This document shows positions 33,994-50,089 of a stretch of 64,000 nt of DNA, one piece after another. Every line of letters starts with the position of its first letter. Position 1 is the stretch's first letter. The DNA is from Schistocerca nitens (taxonomy: Eukaryota > Arthropoda > Insecta > Orthoptera > Acrididae), in contig NC_064614.1 in the NCBI RefSeq assembly GCF_023898315.1, forward strand, positions 377,579,348-377,643,347, given 5' to 3'. The notes under the pieces are model-generated. The model was not told the DNA's origin, did not search any database, and saw only the letters and a list, made by a program, of their open reading frames with translations. Both the position numbers and the translations under genes were made by a program.

Positions 33994-35314
33994 TGAAAGA
34001 CAATTGTTCTTTTCCTATCAGTGACATATGTCCCTTTTTCCTTCCTCCCCATTACTATCGTAGAGTAAACTATTTAACGAAGCAAACAAAAATCTCTGTT
34101 GTCTGCGTGGTCTTTAGCTGCCACCATGTCTCGTGTTGCTGAATATACATGTAATTTATTAATGGATTTTGGACATCATCCATACAGCCTGCTGCATAAT
34201 GGTTTTTGAAAGTTTAAATGTATAACAGCATGAGCTGCCAAAAATGAGTTTTTAATAATCTTATTGGCTAATTCATTTGCACCTACACTTCATCCTAATG
34301 AACCTATTTATAACTTCTTCCTAACTTAATTATCATGAAGTATCACTTCCAGTACTGAACAGAGGCAAAACGTTGAGTCTGTCTTCTAACGTGTATAGTC
34401 GAGGCTTGTTTTTGGTCAGCTTTGATTTTGAAAACGTCCTTTTTCAGCTGCTGTTTGTAATCATAATTAAAAAGTAGATAGAGCGATCTCGATATTAGCC
34501 AAACACTTTCAACCTTTTACGAGTCGTGGTTTGCATGGAATAATGTATTGGAAGATTCGATTTTTGAATTAAATATCAGTAAATTTTCTTTCCTTCACAA
34601 ATTTCTTCTGTTATCTTGCATTTTATAACCAACAGGTTCGTTTTAACTTTAAAATTAAGATACTGATTTTGCATGGAAGTGAGCTAAAGCTTTTTCTTTT
34701 TCTTTAAGACACGAAGTTGTTCATAGCGACGGTAATAAATCGTATTAAACACCTTAATGATTTGAATTCTTTTCATTTCTTTATCTCATCAACACATTAA
34801 ATCATAAATTGTGTGGTAACATTTGCTAATGTTACGAAATGGATTCGCATACTGCAAATAAGTTTGGACTTCAGCTGTACATTGTGTTTGTGGCGCAAAA
34901 AATTTGCGCTGGATTATCACTAGAACTTTTTTTCTCGCTTAACGCAGTAAGTCTCTTCAACCACTTCAGCTATCCGTGGACGTCTTCTACTCCAGCACAA
35001 ATTTTCATTTGTCACTAATAAACCTAACTCCAAACTGTATTCGCAATTTACGAATCCTTTACGGAATATTTACAATACCTTGAATCGTCAAACGGCGTCA
35101 GTGCCTTCAGATATACATGCGTGCCTCTAGGATATTGTAATGTAATATACAGACGCTGTATACCACAGATATTGTGTAAATCATCGGTACCGTACGTAAT
35201 AATCCTTAAAGTTTACGCAACAGGCTTTTAGTTCGAAAATTGCTCAAGAATAATACTTTTTCGGTTAAATTATCATAAAATTCCTTCTAGTAGGGCCCAC
35301 ACCAATGATTCTGC
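33994..35314. other. AT-rich stretch, nothing recognised
   Basis: I see no gene, RNA or repeat. Confidence 0.4.
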
Positions 35315-35620
35315 CTAAGGCTCAATAGGTCCTAAATGCAGCTCTGTTTCGAACAGTCTGCACAAGAAGTTTGTGTTCGCGTTGGAAACAGAGAAGGATC
35401 GTGCAATTGCACTCCTAGTAGTCGAAGTATATAGGGGATCGGACACAACAGCACAGAGTATACCGGAAGCCAATATACGCAAACAGATACTCTGATGCCG
35501 AATATCAGCCCCATCCAATACAGTGAACTCGGTCATCCATACTGAGGTCCCGCGAGAAGCATCTGAATAACGATCCAAATATGGCACGTGATCTTGAAAG
35601 GCTGTGAACACATTCTAGGC
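35315..35620 (-). pseudogene. Possible LINE RNase H fragment
   Basis: The 98-codon frame reads DRYSDASRG followed by TVLDGADIRHQSICLRI. This loosely fits the start of an RNase H domain of a LINE, where a YTDGS-type block precedes the first beta strands; Asp-Gly there is changed to Asp-Ala. Later RNase H residues are not visible. The assignment is tentative. Confidence 0.35.
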
Positions 35621-35877
35621 GATCTAATACAAACTGAAATCGACACGCCGAGTCATGAAAACCATTAAAACAACGAGAGATAGGCAGAACAGGAAAACTA
35701 TAGCCAGCGGGACGGTTTCCTTATTTGGAGAGTGTCAGTGGCCAAATAGGGAAACATCTGCTTCGCGCTGGTGTACAATTCGTCTTCTGCGGCATTCGTA
35801 ACAGTCCGGATGTGTTAAGACTCCTTCAAGGAGAAGATAACTCTCAGCGCACTGGTGGGCTGTGAGTGCGACAAATA

Positions 35878-37050
35878 AAGTGGTTGGACAAAAATATGGA
35901 GACGCAGCTAAAAGTGGAGGGTTGAACATAAATGCAGAAGCTGACCAAGCCTGCAGGCTGCGCTTTCGTATCTGACCATTCACGGCACCTGCGCTACGTC
36001 CTCAACACGTTGCAATTGTCAGTCGTCGTCCGAAGAGTGTTCTGTGTAGTTGTGAGTGCATTATGCTGGATCCAAGTGAACTCGAACGTGGGAAAATTGT
36101 TGGTGCTTGTACGGTGTGTACTTCTGTAGGCAAGGCAGTCTTCCGGTTTGGTGAGTCAAGAAGCACCCTATAGAAGATTTATAGTGCACAAGAGAAAAGC
36201 ACGAAAACGACACCCGCTACGTTGCGACGCGGACGAGTGTGTGTGTTGAGAGATCGTGACGGACTGTCATCGAAGGGGATTGTGACGAAAAGTAAGAGGA
36301 CACAGATGCAAAAGTCACTGCAGAACTGGATGTTGCACTCGGGAACTCTGTCAGCACCAAGAAAATACGAATGGAGACCTAGAAACGCGAAATTGCAGGA
36401 CGACCTGAAATTCCAAATTCATCAGTGATGAAAATGCCCGTAACAGGAAAACTTGGAGCCGGAGTCATCAAACGTGGAATATGCAGCAATGGAAAAATGT
36501 CATTTTGTCGGATAAGTCTTGTTTCACACTGTTTCCAACTCCTGGCTGAGTTCACATCTCAAGCGTATGATGGGTGATGTTTTGGGCCGCCACATCGTGA
36601 TGTTGAATGGGTCTCGTGGTTACCGTGCAATGTCACATTACTGCCAATGATCATATGACCATTCTGGCTGATCAGCTCAATCACAAAGAACAATGTTTGT
36701 TCCCCAACGGTAATGCTGTGTTCAAAATGATATTCGCAGGCCATTGCGACTTGCCGAGGAGCCAGGGATCGTGGAGCGGAACACCAGAGAGGCCACTGAT
36801 ACATCAAAACGATCTGATAAAATGTATAGCGCAGACGACTACAGGCTTGCACAATCGTGTCTGTCAGAACCTTGTCGATCACGCTACAAACTTGAGACGC
36901 GAGCTTTAGTAGGGAGAATCTGTCGCTGTGTTTCCCTAGCTTTGCAAATTTGATTATACTGTACAATATGGTTAGCTGTTTCAATGTCTGGTTAGAAATT
37001 TCGTTTAGCTTGATCCAGGAACAACGACGTGGATGTAATAGTTTTCTGTT
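35878..37050 (+). mobile_element. Decayed Tc1-like element
   Basis: The left end aaagtggttggacaaaaatatgg resembles a Tc1-like TIR. The interior follows a transposase layout: a helix-turn-helix-like part (KAVFRFGESRSTL type), then a DKSCFTLFPTPG block near 36510 that fits the first catalytic Asp, then a degenerate second-Asp region near 36700. Stops and frame changes are numerous and no matching right TIR was found. Confidence 0.5.
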
Positions 37051-37059
37051 CCCATTGAT

Positions 37060-37180
37060 ATACTTGATATCGGTGAGCCAACTTCCCTCTCACCATTGGG
37101 GTATTTCATTTCGGTGAGTTCTCTTGCCTCTCACCATTGGCGTAATTGGTTTCGGTGAGACCGCTTGCCTCTTATCTTTG
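37060..37180. repeat. 41-bp minisatellite, about 2.7 units
   Basis: The motif cggtgag starts at 37071, 37112 and 37153, exactly 41 bases apart, and ctctcaccattggggt / ctctcaccattggcgt recurs between them. Confidence 0.85.
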
Positions 37181-37513
37181 AAGCGCTTCTTGCGTTATCA
37201 CCATGAATTAAAATTATTTCAATCTTCTCTGCAACAGATACTACATCCATTACGCCAGTTGTGCCAGAATAGATTTCAGAGAGGCGTGCTGCCGAGACGT
37301 TCGGTGTTTGTGCTGCACTGGTACGTGCCACCTGGCGGGGTGCTGAGCAATGGGGCGAGCATGTGAGAGTTTACACGATATATGAGTATTCATGGCCGGT
37401 GCGCCTTTCACTATCACTTCATGGACATTTTACATCATTAGAATTCTTGTGACTTGTATTCTACAGGTAACCACGTAGCGGCCAGCGCAAGAGTTACGAC
37501 GTTTGGATGGAAA
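37181..37513. other. Unassigned stretch
   Basis: I see nothing recognisable between the minisatellite and the SINE. Confidence 0.35.
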
Positions 37514-37526
37514 CATACACCGCAAT

Positions 37527-37730
37527 GCCGGCCGAGGTGGTCTCGCGGTTCTAGGCGCTCAGTCCGGCGCCGCGCAACTGCTACGGTCGCAGGTTCGAAT
37601 CCTGCCTCGGGCATGGATGTGTATGATGTCCTTAGGTTAGTTAGGTTTAAGTAGTTCTAAGTTCTAGGGGACTGATGACCACAGATGTTAAGTCCCATAG
37701 TGCTCAGAGCCATTTGAACCATTTTTGAAC
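37527..37730 (+). mobile_element. Full-length tRNA-derived SINE
   Basis: It carries the head gccggccgaggtggtc, the B box ggttcgaatcc and the complete 3' body ending gaaccatttttgaac. TSD: catacaccgcaat (37514-37526) and catacaccgaaat (37731-37743), one mismatch. Confidence 0.94.
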
Positions 37731-37743
37731 CATACACCGAAAT

Positions 37744-39196
37744 CAGTCACCGTGATGGTAGGTTTCGAGGTCGGCCGCCGAAATCAAGCATTCCGATGGT
37801 TTGGAGACTCACCACGATCAACACCGTAGGGAACAGAAACCGTTATCATGCAGCTAGCTTACTTGTTAGAGATCTCTTGGTTTAGCCATATTATTTGTAC
37901 CGTAAAATCATATTTGTAAAACTCAAATGACATTTTAACATCAATACCGACCGTTAGAACACGAATGCTTAAATTTACGTCGTAAATTAAATGAAGAAAC
38001 AAACACGTTGGTTCTTAACAGCACAAACAGGCACACTTGATATTTGTCGATCGTATTGCCATTGAAAAAAAATTATTTGAGTAAATCGTACTTATTTTTT
38101 GGTAAAGAAACGGAATAGGTAATACAAATGGGGGATGGGGTTTTCAATTGGAGATACAAAATTGACCTCGTCAACGCAGAGACAGATATCCCCTGTGCTA
38201 ATGTTAACTTCACTTTGAACTTTTTTCTTGTGTTCGATGCTTCGTTTTAGAGATATTTAGTTGTCTCAAGCTAAGACACATGCCCTTTATAAAGCGATGT
38301 TGCAAAATATCAATGAAAATTTAGGAAATCTTTGCAAAAGGCATCTGAAAAGATGCTGACGACTATCCGTTTTGTGTGGAAGCCCAAGAGCAAATGTGTT
38401 CTCTCCTCGTTATTCATGCACGTAACTACAGAGAATATTTATTGTAATTGTAGGCTCTGTCGCAAATGAATAGCTGCTCGGCGCCCATATACATTAAATT
38501 TATTCATTAGGAGCGCGTAAAAAAGACGGACGTTTCCATTAAGCTTTACAAAATCAGTAGAGGTGAAATCAACATCTTATTATTTAGTCATATCGCTAAC
38601 GTATAAGTTAGTCTCTAAGCCGTGTACAAAATATATTGTCTGTATGAGTGAAAACTGAATACATTAAATCCAAAAACCTTCTCCTCTTGTAACATGTACT
38701 CTGGGTCTCGTATGCAATTTCTGAGCAAAACTGACTGTTTGTTGGCCCTGTGTTACGCATGTGAACAGTGTCGTGAAACAAAACTTTAAACTTCATGAAA
38801 TGCAAAGTTTGGAATAAAGAAAATGATTCTAATCAAACGCCAAAAGAAACTAATCGTGTGCTCAGTGAAAACTACGTAACTAAAACTCAGTACTGAAGCA
38901 CATTATGAACTATGCATGATATGCAGTGCAATGTTAGACAAGGAATATCCACAAAAATAAATTACTGCTCTACTCGGAAGAAAATAACAACTTTAAATTA
39001 CCAACACTGTTCACTGAAAAGTAATATGCTTGCTAGCACGATATCTGAGAGTCCTGACTGCACACTCTTTGCGCAAGAATGCAAAGTGAGATGTGCAATG
39101 AAATAAAAGGGACTTAACTGTTGCTCAGCATGCTGTTTTTTTTACTGGACTACTGGCGTTCTTGAAAGCAAATATATATCAGCAGATGCAGCAGCT
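37744..39196. other. AT-rich stretch, nothing recognised
   Basis: No gene or element is visible. Short open frames (38608-38805, 38912-39106) have no familiar motifs. Confidence 0.4.
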
Positions 39197-39936
39197 AAAG
39201 ATAAATAATCTATTACTTTTCTTCTGATGTCAGTAGCAATCCGTTGTTTCGTGCAGCGTAAAGTCCAATGCACACACGATAAAAATTCACAACTTTACTA
39301 TAAATCACAGTGGTGGGTTTTACATAAAAAGCAAATCGTTTTTGAAAAATCAATCCCTGATTATTCAGAAAAAGACAACACAACATAAAAAAGTCAAATA
39401 ATTACAAAATTCTCCTATTACAAAAATTACAGACATATCTTTAAATTTCCTCCACAATTGTTTCCTTCAATACAAATAACAAGAAAGTGCTATAAATCAT
39501 TTTCATCTCCATAATAAAGTATTCCAGAAAGTTTCTAGCAGATTCACAGAAAACAGATCTCGTTCTAAAGATAAATAATCTATTACTTTTCTTTTGATGT
39601 CAGTAGCAATCCGTTGTTTCGTGCATCGTAAAGTCCAATGCACACACGATATAAATTCACAACTTTACTATAAATCACAGTGGTGGGTTTTACATAAAAA
39701 GGAAATCGTTTTTGAAAAATCAATCCCTGATTATTGAGAAAAAGACAACACAACATAAAAAAGTCAAATAATTACAAAATTCTCCTATTACAAAAATTAC
39801 AGACATATCTTTAAATTTCCTCCACAATTGTTTCCTTCAATATAAACAACAAGAAAGTGCTATAAATCATTTTCATCTCCATAATAAAGTATTCCAGAAA
39901 GTTTCTAGCAGATTCACAGAAAACAGATCTCGTTCT
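39197..39936. repeat. 370-bp perfect-register tandem duplication
   Basis: The unit from aaagataaataatctattac (39197) to cgttct (39566) repeats at 39567-39936. By eye there are only about seven substitutions and no indel between copies. The unit is AT-rich with no coding potential and no known family. The high identity implies a recent duplication. Confidence 0.93.
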
Positions 39937-41812
39937 TTGACAAACTCACCTTCCCGCTACTGTGTCCCAAATAAGAGTGCCCCAGTGCTGCACAACAGAC
40001 TGACTAGCAAGTCAGCCACAGATAAAACTAAGCACAGAGTCAAGCATCTTATTCACTACTACTACAGCGCGATCATTCATCTTTGTCTCAGTACAGTAAA
40101 GGTGAGTTGTTTCCAACAGTTAAAAACGTATGGGGAAGTTATAAATTTTATTCACTGAATTGTCCTTCTCTAGCCGTATGCTTATTGAATACAAGGGAAC
40201 ATCACAGTTTTTTAAAATAACTCAAGCAAATTACCCCTATGTAAACTGGTGAAATCGTATAATGAAAGCATTGTTGCATCTCAGTAGTCAATTTATGGAG
40301 AAATAACTGATTTTACTGTGCTGCGTGGACAAAGGAAACATGCAAGAGAAGCGATGGTATGCTAAAATTACAGGAGTGGCTAGCAACTTGCTTATATGTC
40401 CCATGTGGCTGGACTCACAAAGCAATGCCACTTAAATTGCGTAAGTTTCGTTTGCGAAAGGCTGGGAATGATACAACAGCATTGTTAAGACAAAGATGAG
40501 AACAAAAGGAACACAGTGGAGTCACATTTAAAAACCACGCAAAATTCAAAAGTGTCGCTAACATTGTGTGTGTCATTTGATAATGGAACCTTCATAGAGA
40601 CTGAGAAATTACAGAGGCAAATTGAGTTGGAAGTGTATTAGATTGGTATGTAATCAATTTAAGTTACGAAGAAACACCGTGGCGATTTACTGAACACCAT
40701 GAGCTATACTGGACGCTGTTTGATACCATGCGCAAGCAATCACAAAGAAATGTTGGCTTAATTATGACAATTACACTAGCAATTTATCGGAAATGCTACA
40801 GAAAAATAATTTAAGCAAATATATCGAAGAAGAAGCACTGCAAGAATGTGTCTGAAACCAGAAAACGTAACAATGACCCATGTATCTACATGTGGCTGGA
40901 GTTACAAAGGGAAAACAATTAAACTTTAGGAATTAAAAATCGCGAAACATCGAAAATAACGTAAATCACTATTTAAACAAACTAAATTTAAAAGGCTGGA
41001 AAATTCTCACTTACTCCCAAACTGGATTCAACATTATAACAACCCTGAACCGCAGAGCTCACTCCAAGTACAGCGTAAAATCTAAGCTGGCTCGTTTTGT
41101 ACCAACGGGGCCCCTAGAAACGTTCGCCCGTTTTGTCTCTTGGTGCCACATTCCCCCTCATGCGTCCAGCCGTAAGTCAAAGGAAACTACAAAATGCTAA
41201 CAATGTAATGTCAATTTCTGCAAATAAATCTGCTTGACATCTATCACCAGCAATGTCAGTGTCTCTTAGCAGAGGCCGAGATATCGAGTGTATGTCCTTA
41301 GCAGACTAGTGGGATTTTGAAATTTACTAAGCGATTTCCATAACTACTGTTTCAATCAGCAGCAACAAAGCAAACAGATGTCAGTCAATTCCCTCATTAG
41401 TTTGGTCATTTAAAGCCAAGGTAGGTTTAATATCTTTCACTTTATGAAACTCATCGGTCTAATATTCAGCCGACCCGCTCCAGTTTGATACACAAGCACA
41501 AAACATTGGCTCATGGAGTACATGCCACATCACATCGCCACCCAAATTGCAGTGAAACTGGTTTTCGAACCCAATTACTCAAAGGCCGGCTCAGAGAATA
41601 AAGTATGAGTTATTCCCTTAAATGAGCACACTCATCGCTTTGCAAGTTTAACACTCGTACCAGAGAGTCATGTATTCGCCATTGTCAGGCAATCCAAATG
41701 GAAATCTGTGTATGTTCCAGTCGGCGGTACGAAATCAATGCTGCAGGATGAGTCAACGTCGAGACGAGACACAACAGTGTACCATCGGGGACTCGTGGAT
41801 CTTAACGAAGGT
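39937..41812. other. AT-rich stretch, nothing recognised
   Basis: No gene or named element is visible between the tandem duplication and the 5' LTR. A 73-codon frame at 39937-40158 is unremarkable. Confidence 0.4.
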
Positions 41813-42470
41813 TGTCGCGAATGTCAAAATATTCCAACCAGTGTATTAATATATATTAAAAAGTAATTCTTGGCCAAAGGCTACAGGTTGTTTGTTTCAG
41901 CGGCGGAAACGTGATAACAGACACTGTCTCTGCCACTCTGGTAACATGCAACAGCAGCCTACGTGACTAGCTCCCCGTAGCTTACAGGTTAAAAGTGATG
42001 AGATCGAATGGTCTCGAGTACCAACAATGAGCAGGTGATACCGACTCGACGACACACTGGACTTACGACATTTCACTAGTATTAGCTAATGTGTGACACA
42101 TAGCAGACTTAGAGAATGAAGACTCAGTCAATTACAGATGTATGAAAGTGAGGCACACCTTACCAGACGGTGTTGTGCCACACCAGCACCAGGGTTACTT
42201 CCATGGAATGAACTCACATTTGTAGTGATATATTTCCACCTTGTTTCTTAAATAATCCTATGTGTTCCATATTCTGCCCAACTCAAAGCTTGCTTTTCAG
42301 CTACCGTGAGTGGAATCAGCAGGTGGCACACAAGCAGTTAACCTCATCAGATTCATTAAGCGAGGTGAGGTCACCTCTCACACATCTCTCTATCTTTCTT
42401 ATTCTTCCTCAGGACACGACAGGGAGCACAAGAAAAGTGATGTCAGTTGTGGCGTGTTCTTTCTTGAGTG
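41813..42470 (+). repeat. 5' LTR of errantivirus-like element
   Basis: It begins tgtcgcgaatgtcaaaat. It shares with the 3' LTR the blocks ggcggaaac / gccggaaga, ctccccgtagcttaca / ctcgccgtagcttaca, gcttagagaatgaagactcag-type and aaagcttgcttttcagc. The right boundary is uncertain. The 3' LTR holds about 170 bases in its middle that are absent here. Confidence 0.8.
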
Positions 42471-42989
42471 GTGACACCAGAGGATAACAGTAAGAGGATA
42501 GCTACAGGGGGGAACAGGGGATTGCAGTAGAATTCAGGCCTAATCCAAATCTGGATGTTCAGTTTGACGGTTTTAGGGGTCAGAGGAAATAGGGGGAATT
42601 GTTTCACACAACGCCATGAGCACAAGGCTTACCTTAATAAAGGGCATCATGCCACACCCCTGCTGTGAGCATGAAGCTTATCTTGATAGAGGGCATCGTG
42701 CCACACCAACGTCGCGAGCAGGAGTCTCACCATGGCAAACGATAGCGCACTGCACTGGCACCATGGGCGCCAAGCTCTACTCACGAATACCTCTATCATC
42801 TTCCCAGGCATATAAGGTCAGTAAACACTTCTATTGACGTCGATTCCAACAGTGCATTAGCTCCCAATAGAGAGGGCAATACCTAAGCTACAGTGTGGCC
42901 ACTGAACTAATCCCTCAAAAGTTTGACTGATATCAATAGCAGTTTATAGTGTAGTAGAACCTAAAACTAAGAAAGGGTTTATGAAGCAT

Positions 42990-43975
42990 ATCATTGATTA
43001 AGTAATGGGCTTTACCTGAAGCAAGTCGTTAGCTGGAGATGACAATGAATCTTGGTCTGCTGTGAGAACAATATTGCTGGAGAATTATAGAAAAAGCGAA
43101 CTCCTGACTGTTAGGCATGCAATATGTTTGGTAGTCGTCAGAGAAAGGAAGAAAGTGTGGTCAATGGGCCTCTTGCATGGATAATATGTATTTTCACTTT
43201 AGAGGCACCATGAGAAGAGCCTTGGAATAAGAGGAGATTTCTGAAAGGAATGCATTAACTTACAAACTAGGACGGGGTGTGTTTATCCAGGGTTTATATG
43301 ATGAATGAATCAAGACAGTGAGTCGTACGGGGTCAGGGCGAAAAATTAATGCTGTCAGAAGCAACTGATTTAGCCACTACCAAAGAATGTGCAGTTAAAG
43401 AATGTGCAATTACGCCAGACAAAGAGAAGTACTGGGTGGCAAATGTGCCCCAGCAAAGAAAAAAGCCGGCTGGAGTGGCCAAGCGGTTCTAGGCGCTACA
43501 GTCTGGAGCCGCGCGTCCGCTACGGTCGCAGGCTCGAATCCTGCCGTGGGCATGAATGTGTATGATGTCCTCATGTTAGTTAGGTTTAAGTAGTTCTAAG
43601 TTCTAGGGGACTGATGACCTCAGAAGTTGAGTCCCATAGTGCTCAGAGCCATTTGAACCAAAGACAAAAGACAGTATAAAAATGTTTCAATTTCGGTAGA
43701 GAAGGGGATCTAGTTTGCGAGTGCATGTCAAAATGTATCATCCACACAATAGATGCTGTTCAGGAAATACCACCCAAATCCAAGCGTGCGTGGCTACCTA
43801 CTACAGAATTCGATGTTCGAAAATTCAAGGGGAACAGTTCATGTAATTTAGCTGCGCACACTCCTCCCTGTACTAATGCAGTCCCAGTAAATTGTTTCAT
43901 GTGTCACTGGCCCAGCCACTACACCCGGGATTGTCAGGAATATAGATGGGCCAACACACACAAGAAAAATTAACC
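42990..43975 (+). pseudogene. gag remnant with zinc knuckles
   Basis: A capsid-like region (about 43030-43460) with broken frames is followed, after the SINE, by two nucleocapsid zinc-knuckle positions. The first (about 43684) has lost two of its four ligands. The second is an intact CX2CX4HX4C, CFMCHWPSHYTRDC (43893-43934). The product would package element RNA. The SINE at 43465-43659 lies between the capsid and nucleocapsid parts. Confidence 0.7.
43465..43659 (+). mobile_element. Full-length tRNA-derived SINE inside gag
   Basis: The head gccggctggagtggcc, the B-box-like ggctcgaatcc and a complete 3' body are present. Flanking aaagaaaaaa (43455-43464) and aaagacaaaa (43660-43669) are a likely TSD with one mismatch. 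The insertion post-dates the LTR element. Confidence 0.9.
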
Positions 43976-44059
43976 AGGAAACGATCGACGAGCATAATGA
44001 CACAGTCCCATTACTCCACGTCAGGTATTATAATGACCACTGACTGCACATGAAAGAAT

Positions 44060-44400
44060 AATTACGTGCAGTTGCAGAGTATAGGTAAGAAAGGAACTGC
44101 AACGAAATTATTAGTTGACAGCGGAGCTCATATCAACTTAATTAAGACTAATAATCTGAATAATCAAGTGAAGTGCGATAGCACGAACGCAGTGATGATC
44201 AAATGCATAGCTAATGAAGAAATATGGACGGAAGGGCAGATGTCAGTAGAGCTGAAAATGAGAACAAGTACCAAATGGGTTATTAAATTCCAAGCCGTAG
44301 ATGCCTGATTTGACTAGCTATTTGAAGGTTTGTTAGGCTGCATATTTCTCGAGAATAATGAGGTCATTTTGGATTACACACGCCGAGGGATATGAGTGCA
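44060..44400 (+). pseudogene. Retropepsin (protease) remnant
   Basis: The frame 44066-44308 contains LLVDSGAHINLI, with the catalytic aspartyl-protease DSG at about 44117-44125. After a stop, a GCIFLENNEVILDY stretch matches the C-terminal strand region of Gypsy proteases. The enzyme would mature the polyprotein. It stops where the 3.4-kb insertion begins. Confidence 0.75.
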
Positions 44401-44407
44401 AGGTTGT

Positions 44408-47780
<3,373 letters not shown>

Positions 47781-47889
47781 AGTGTTATAAGGTGAGTGGG
47801 GCTGAATTTCAGGAAGCATGGGAAGACGCACACACAGCCCAACTAACACTCAGAAGTAATAGAAAATGAGAGGCTGAAACAGTTACTTA

Positions 47890-49830
47890 CACTTCTGTGA
47901 CAAAGTATGGCAGCGCATGGTGTACAGCGGCCTGGAGTTAAGGTGCTGCAGCACTCAAAGGACACAAAAAGGCTCAGACACAACAGTAGCCCAGATGTTC
48001 GACGCTTAACAGCTTTCACCGAGTCTTATGTAACAGTAAGCTCTCTGTCAGATAGCCGGCCAGATGTCACATGCTCTGTCGCCAGCAGCCACAACCAAGC
48101 AAGGAACAAGGAACCAGGAAAACGAAAAATGGTGGGAGAGTGCCGACAAATTGACGGAATGGATTTCGCATCTCATGAAAACACCCACTAGCAGTTGTAG
48201 TGCAGAAGTAGCGATTGGTCCACTGGATGAACCGTTTTTAAAGGTACGCATGACACTCACTCTAGGAACAGAAGTGTTAATTCCCAAACAGGAGATTAGA
48301 CAAGGAGTACATGTACCGAAAACAATCGTGGCCGTTAGAGACAAGGCATCTATCACCAGCATACTGAATACTAGCACCAGGACGTTAGATTCCATAGCCC
48401 CAAAGTATTTGCTTAGCGAGTCACTCCCCTGATAGATACAAAATCAGTCATGTCCCGACTGAGACAAAAGGAATGACACTCCCTCGACAGAGCTTACTGA
48501 AAGGGAATATGCAGACAGATCATTTGAATCATTAAGAAAAAGTAGCTCTTGGGGAACTCTGCCCTGCATACAACGATGTGTCCCATTAATCAGGAGATGT
48601 GTTCAATAACACATACAACATAAGTAAAGCCTTTAATTCCGCTGATACCGGAAGCTGAAGGCTAAATAATGGACCAGAGACCATACTGAATTTCACAGGT
48701 GCTGCAAGAAGCGTTAAAAATCGAGGGGGAGGGTATATTATCCGATGGCGTAAATTCACCACCTATCAGCCACTGAAATTTCCCACTGATAATGATTCCA
48801 AAGAAATTAGATACCAGCAAGAGGCAAAAATGGCTGGTAGTAGCAGACTACCGAAACCAAACAGAAATATCTGTAAATATGGTATAAGCTTTGCCCAGGG
48901 CTGATGAAATCTTACACAATTTAGGGAAGGCTAAGTACTTCTTTTTGGTGAACCTTGCTAAAGGATACTATCAGATAGTGACAGATGAGCAGGACTGAGA
49001 AAAGACGGCCTTTAGAACACTAACCAGCCAATACGGACATAAGAAAATGCCGATGGGCCTGAAAGCAGCTGTACTGATCGAGGTATTTGGGATAAAGTCT
49101 TTAAATATCTGGATGATATCATTGTCGTGGGCGCCTTGTTAGACGAGCACAACACGTGCTAGAAGAAATATTCGATCAATTATGATGCGGGATCTTGGAC
49201 CTGCTATTAGATAAAATCTAGTTTTTACGAAAAGAACTGACGTTCATGGGACACGTGCTAACCGCTTCAGGATTGCAACTCAACCCAGCTAAGGTGGAGG
49301 CGATACAGTAATAGCCACAGCAAAAGACCACCACATAATTAAAATCGTTCCTAGGACTCGTGGGATACTACCGACGATTTGTGCGTGAATTTAGTGAAAT
49401 TGTGAAGCCACTACATGACATACTACAAAAGGGGTTCCACATGAGTGGGGTAGACTGCAGGAAGAAGCCTTCCAGTAGCTGAAAGAAAAACTGAGCAGAA
49501 CCTCCTATATTACAGTATCCAAATTTCTAGATCATTACAGTAGATGCGAGCAGTCATGCACTTGGCGTATACTGAGGCGAAGGACAGATGGGGAAGGACT
49601 TGCCCACAATATATGTCCCCAGGACCGTAAACAAAGCCAAACAAAACTATATTATGTTAGAAAGCAAACTATTAGCAATGGCGTAGATCGTTAAATATTA
49701 CCCCCCCACATGTATTTGGTGGAAAATTTAAGATAACCACGGGTCACAAACCACTGGCGTGGCTAGACAGCATTTCTGTTCTGTTTCCAGATTGATGAGG
49801 TTCTGATTATAATTAAAGGAGTATTACCAT
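47890..49830 (+). pseudogene. pol remnant: linker, RT and RNase H
   Basis: The post-protease linker is open at 48064-48432 (VLIPKQEIRQGV and ITSILNT blocks, typical of Gypsy pol). RT fragments follow in shifting frames: a motif A-like LVNLAKGYYQI near 48940 where the catalytic Asp position is Asn, GHKKMPMGLK near 49040, and an intact YLDD box at 49106-49117. RNase H-like pieces (ITVDASSHALGVY, about 49530-49570) follow. The product would reverse transcribe element RNA. It has many stops and frameshifts. Confidence 0.8.
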
Positions 49831-50089
49831 CAAATACTCTACAAAGAAGGCAAAGAATATCGAGTGGCTGAGGCACTGTCACGTATTACAAGTATACAGC
49901 TACGTGAAGAAGAGCCTGCCGAGGAAGTGGGTGGATGTGATGATAAGCCGACCGAGGCCATAGACAGCTTGTGGAGAGATAGCGGAATCGCTGAGTCAAT
50001 TAAACCATCAGCCAGAGATCTGAAGATTGACACGCAACCACTAGGTGCGTAGAATGTAATGAGTCCGGTGGACAAGTACCATACGCACA

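Noticed and set aside
35690-36130. Host gene fragment upstream of the Tc1-like relic
   Set aside because: Short frames only, no domain, and the right part already belongs to the Tc1-like relic.
37060-37180. CRISPR-like array
   Set aside because: The whole 41-bp unit is tandemly repeated with no unique spacers, and the genome looks eukaryotic.
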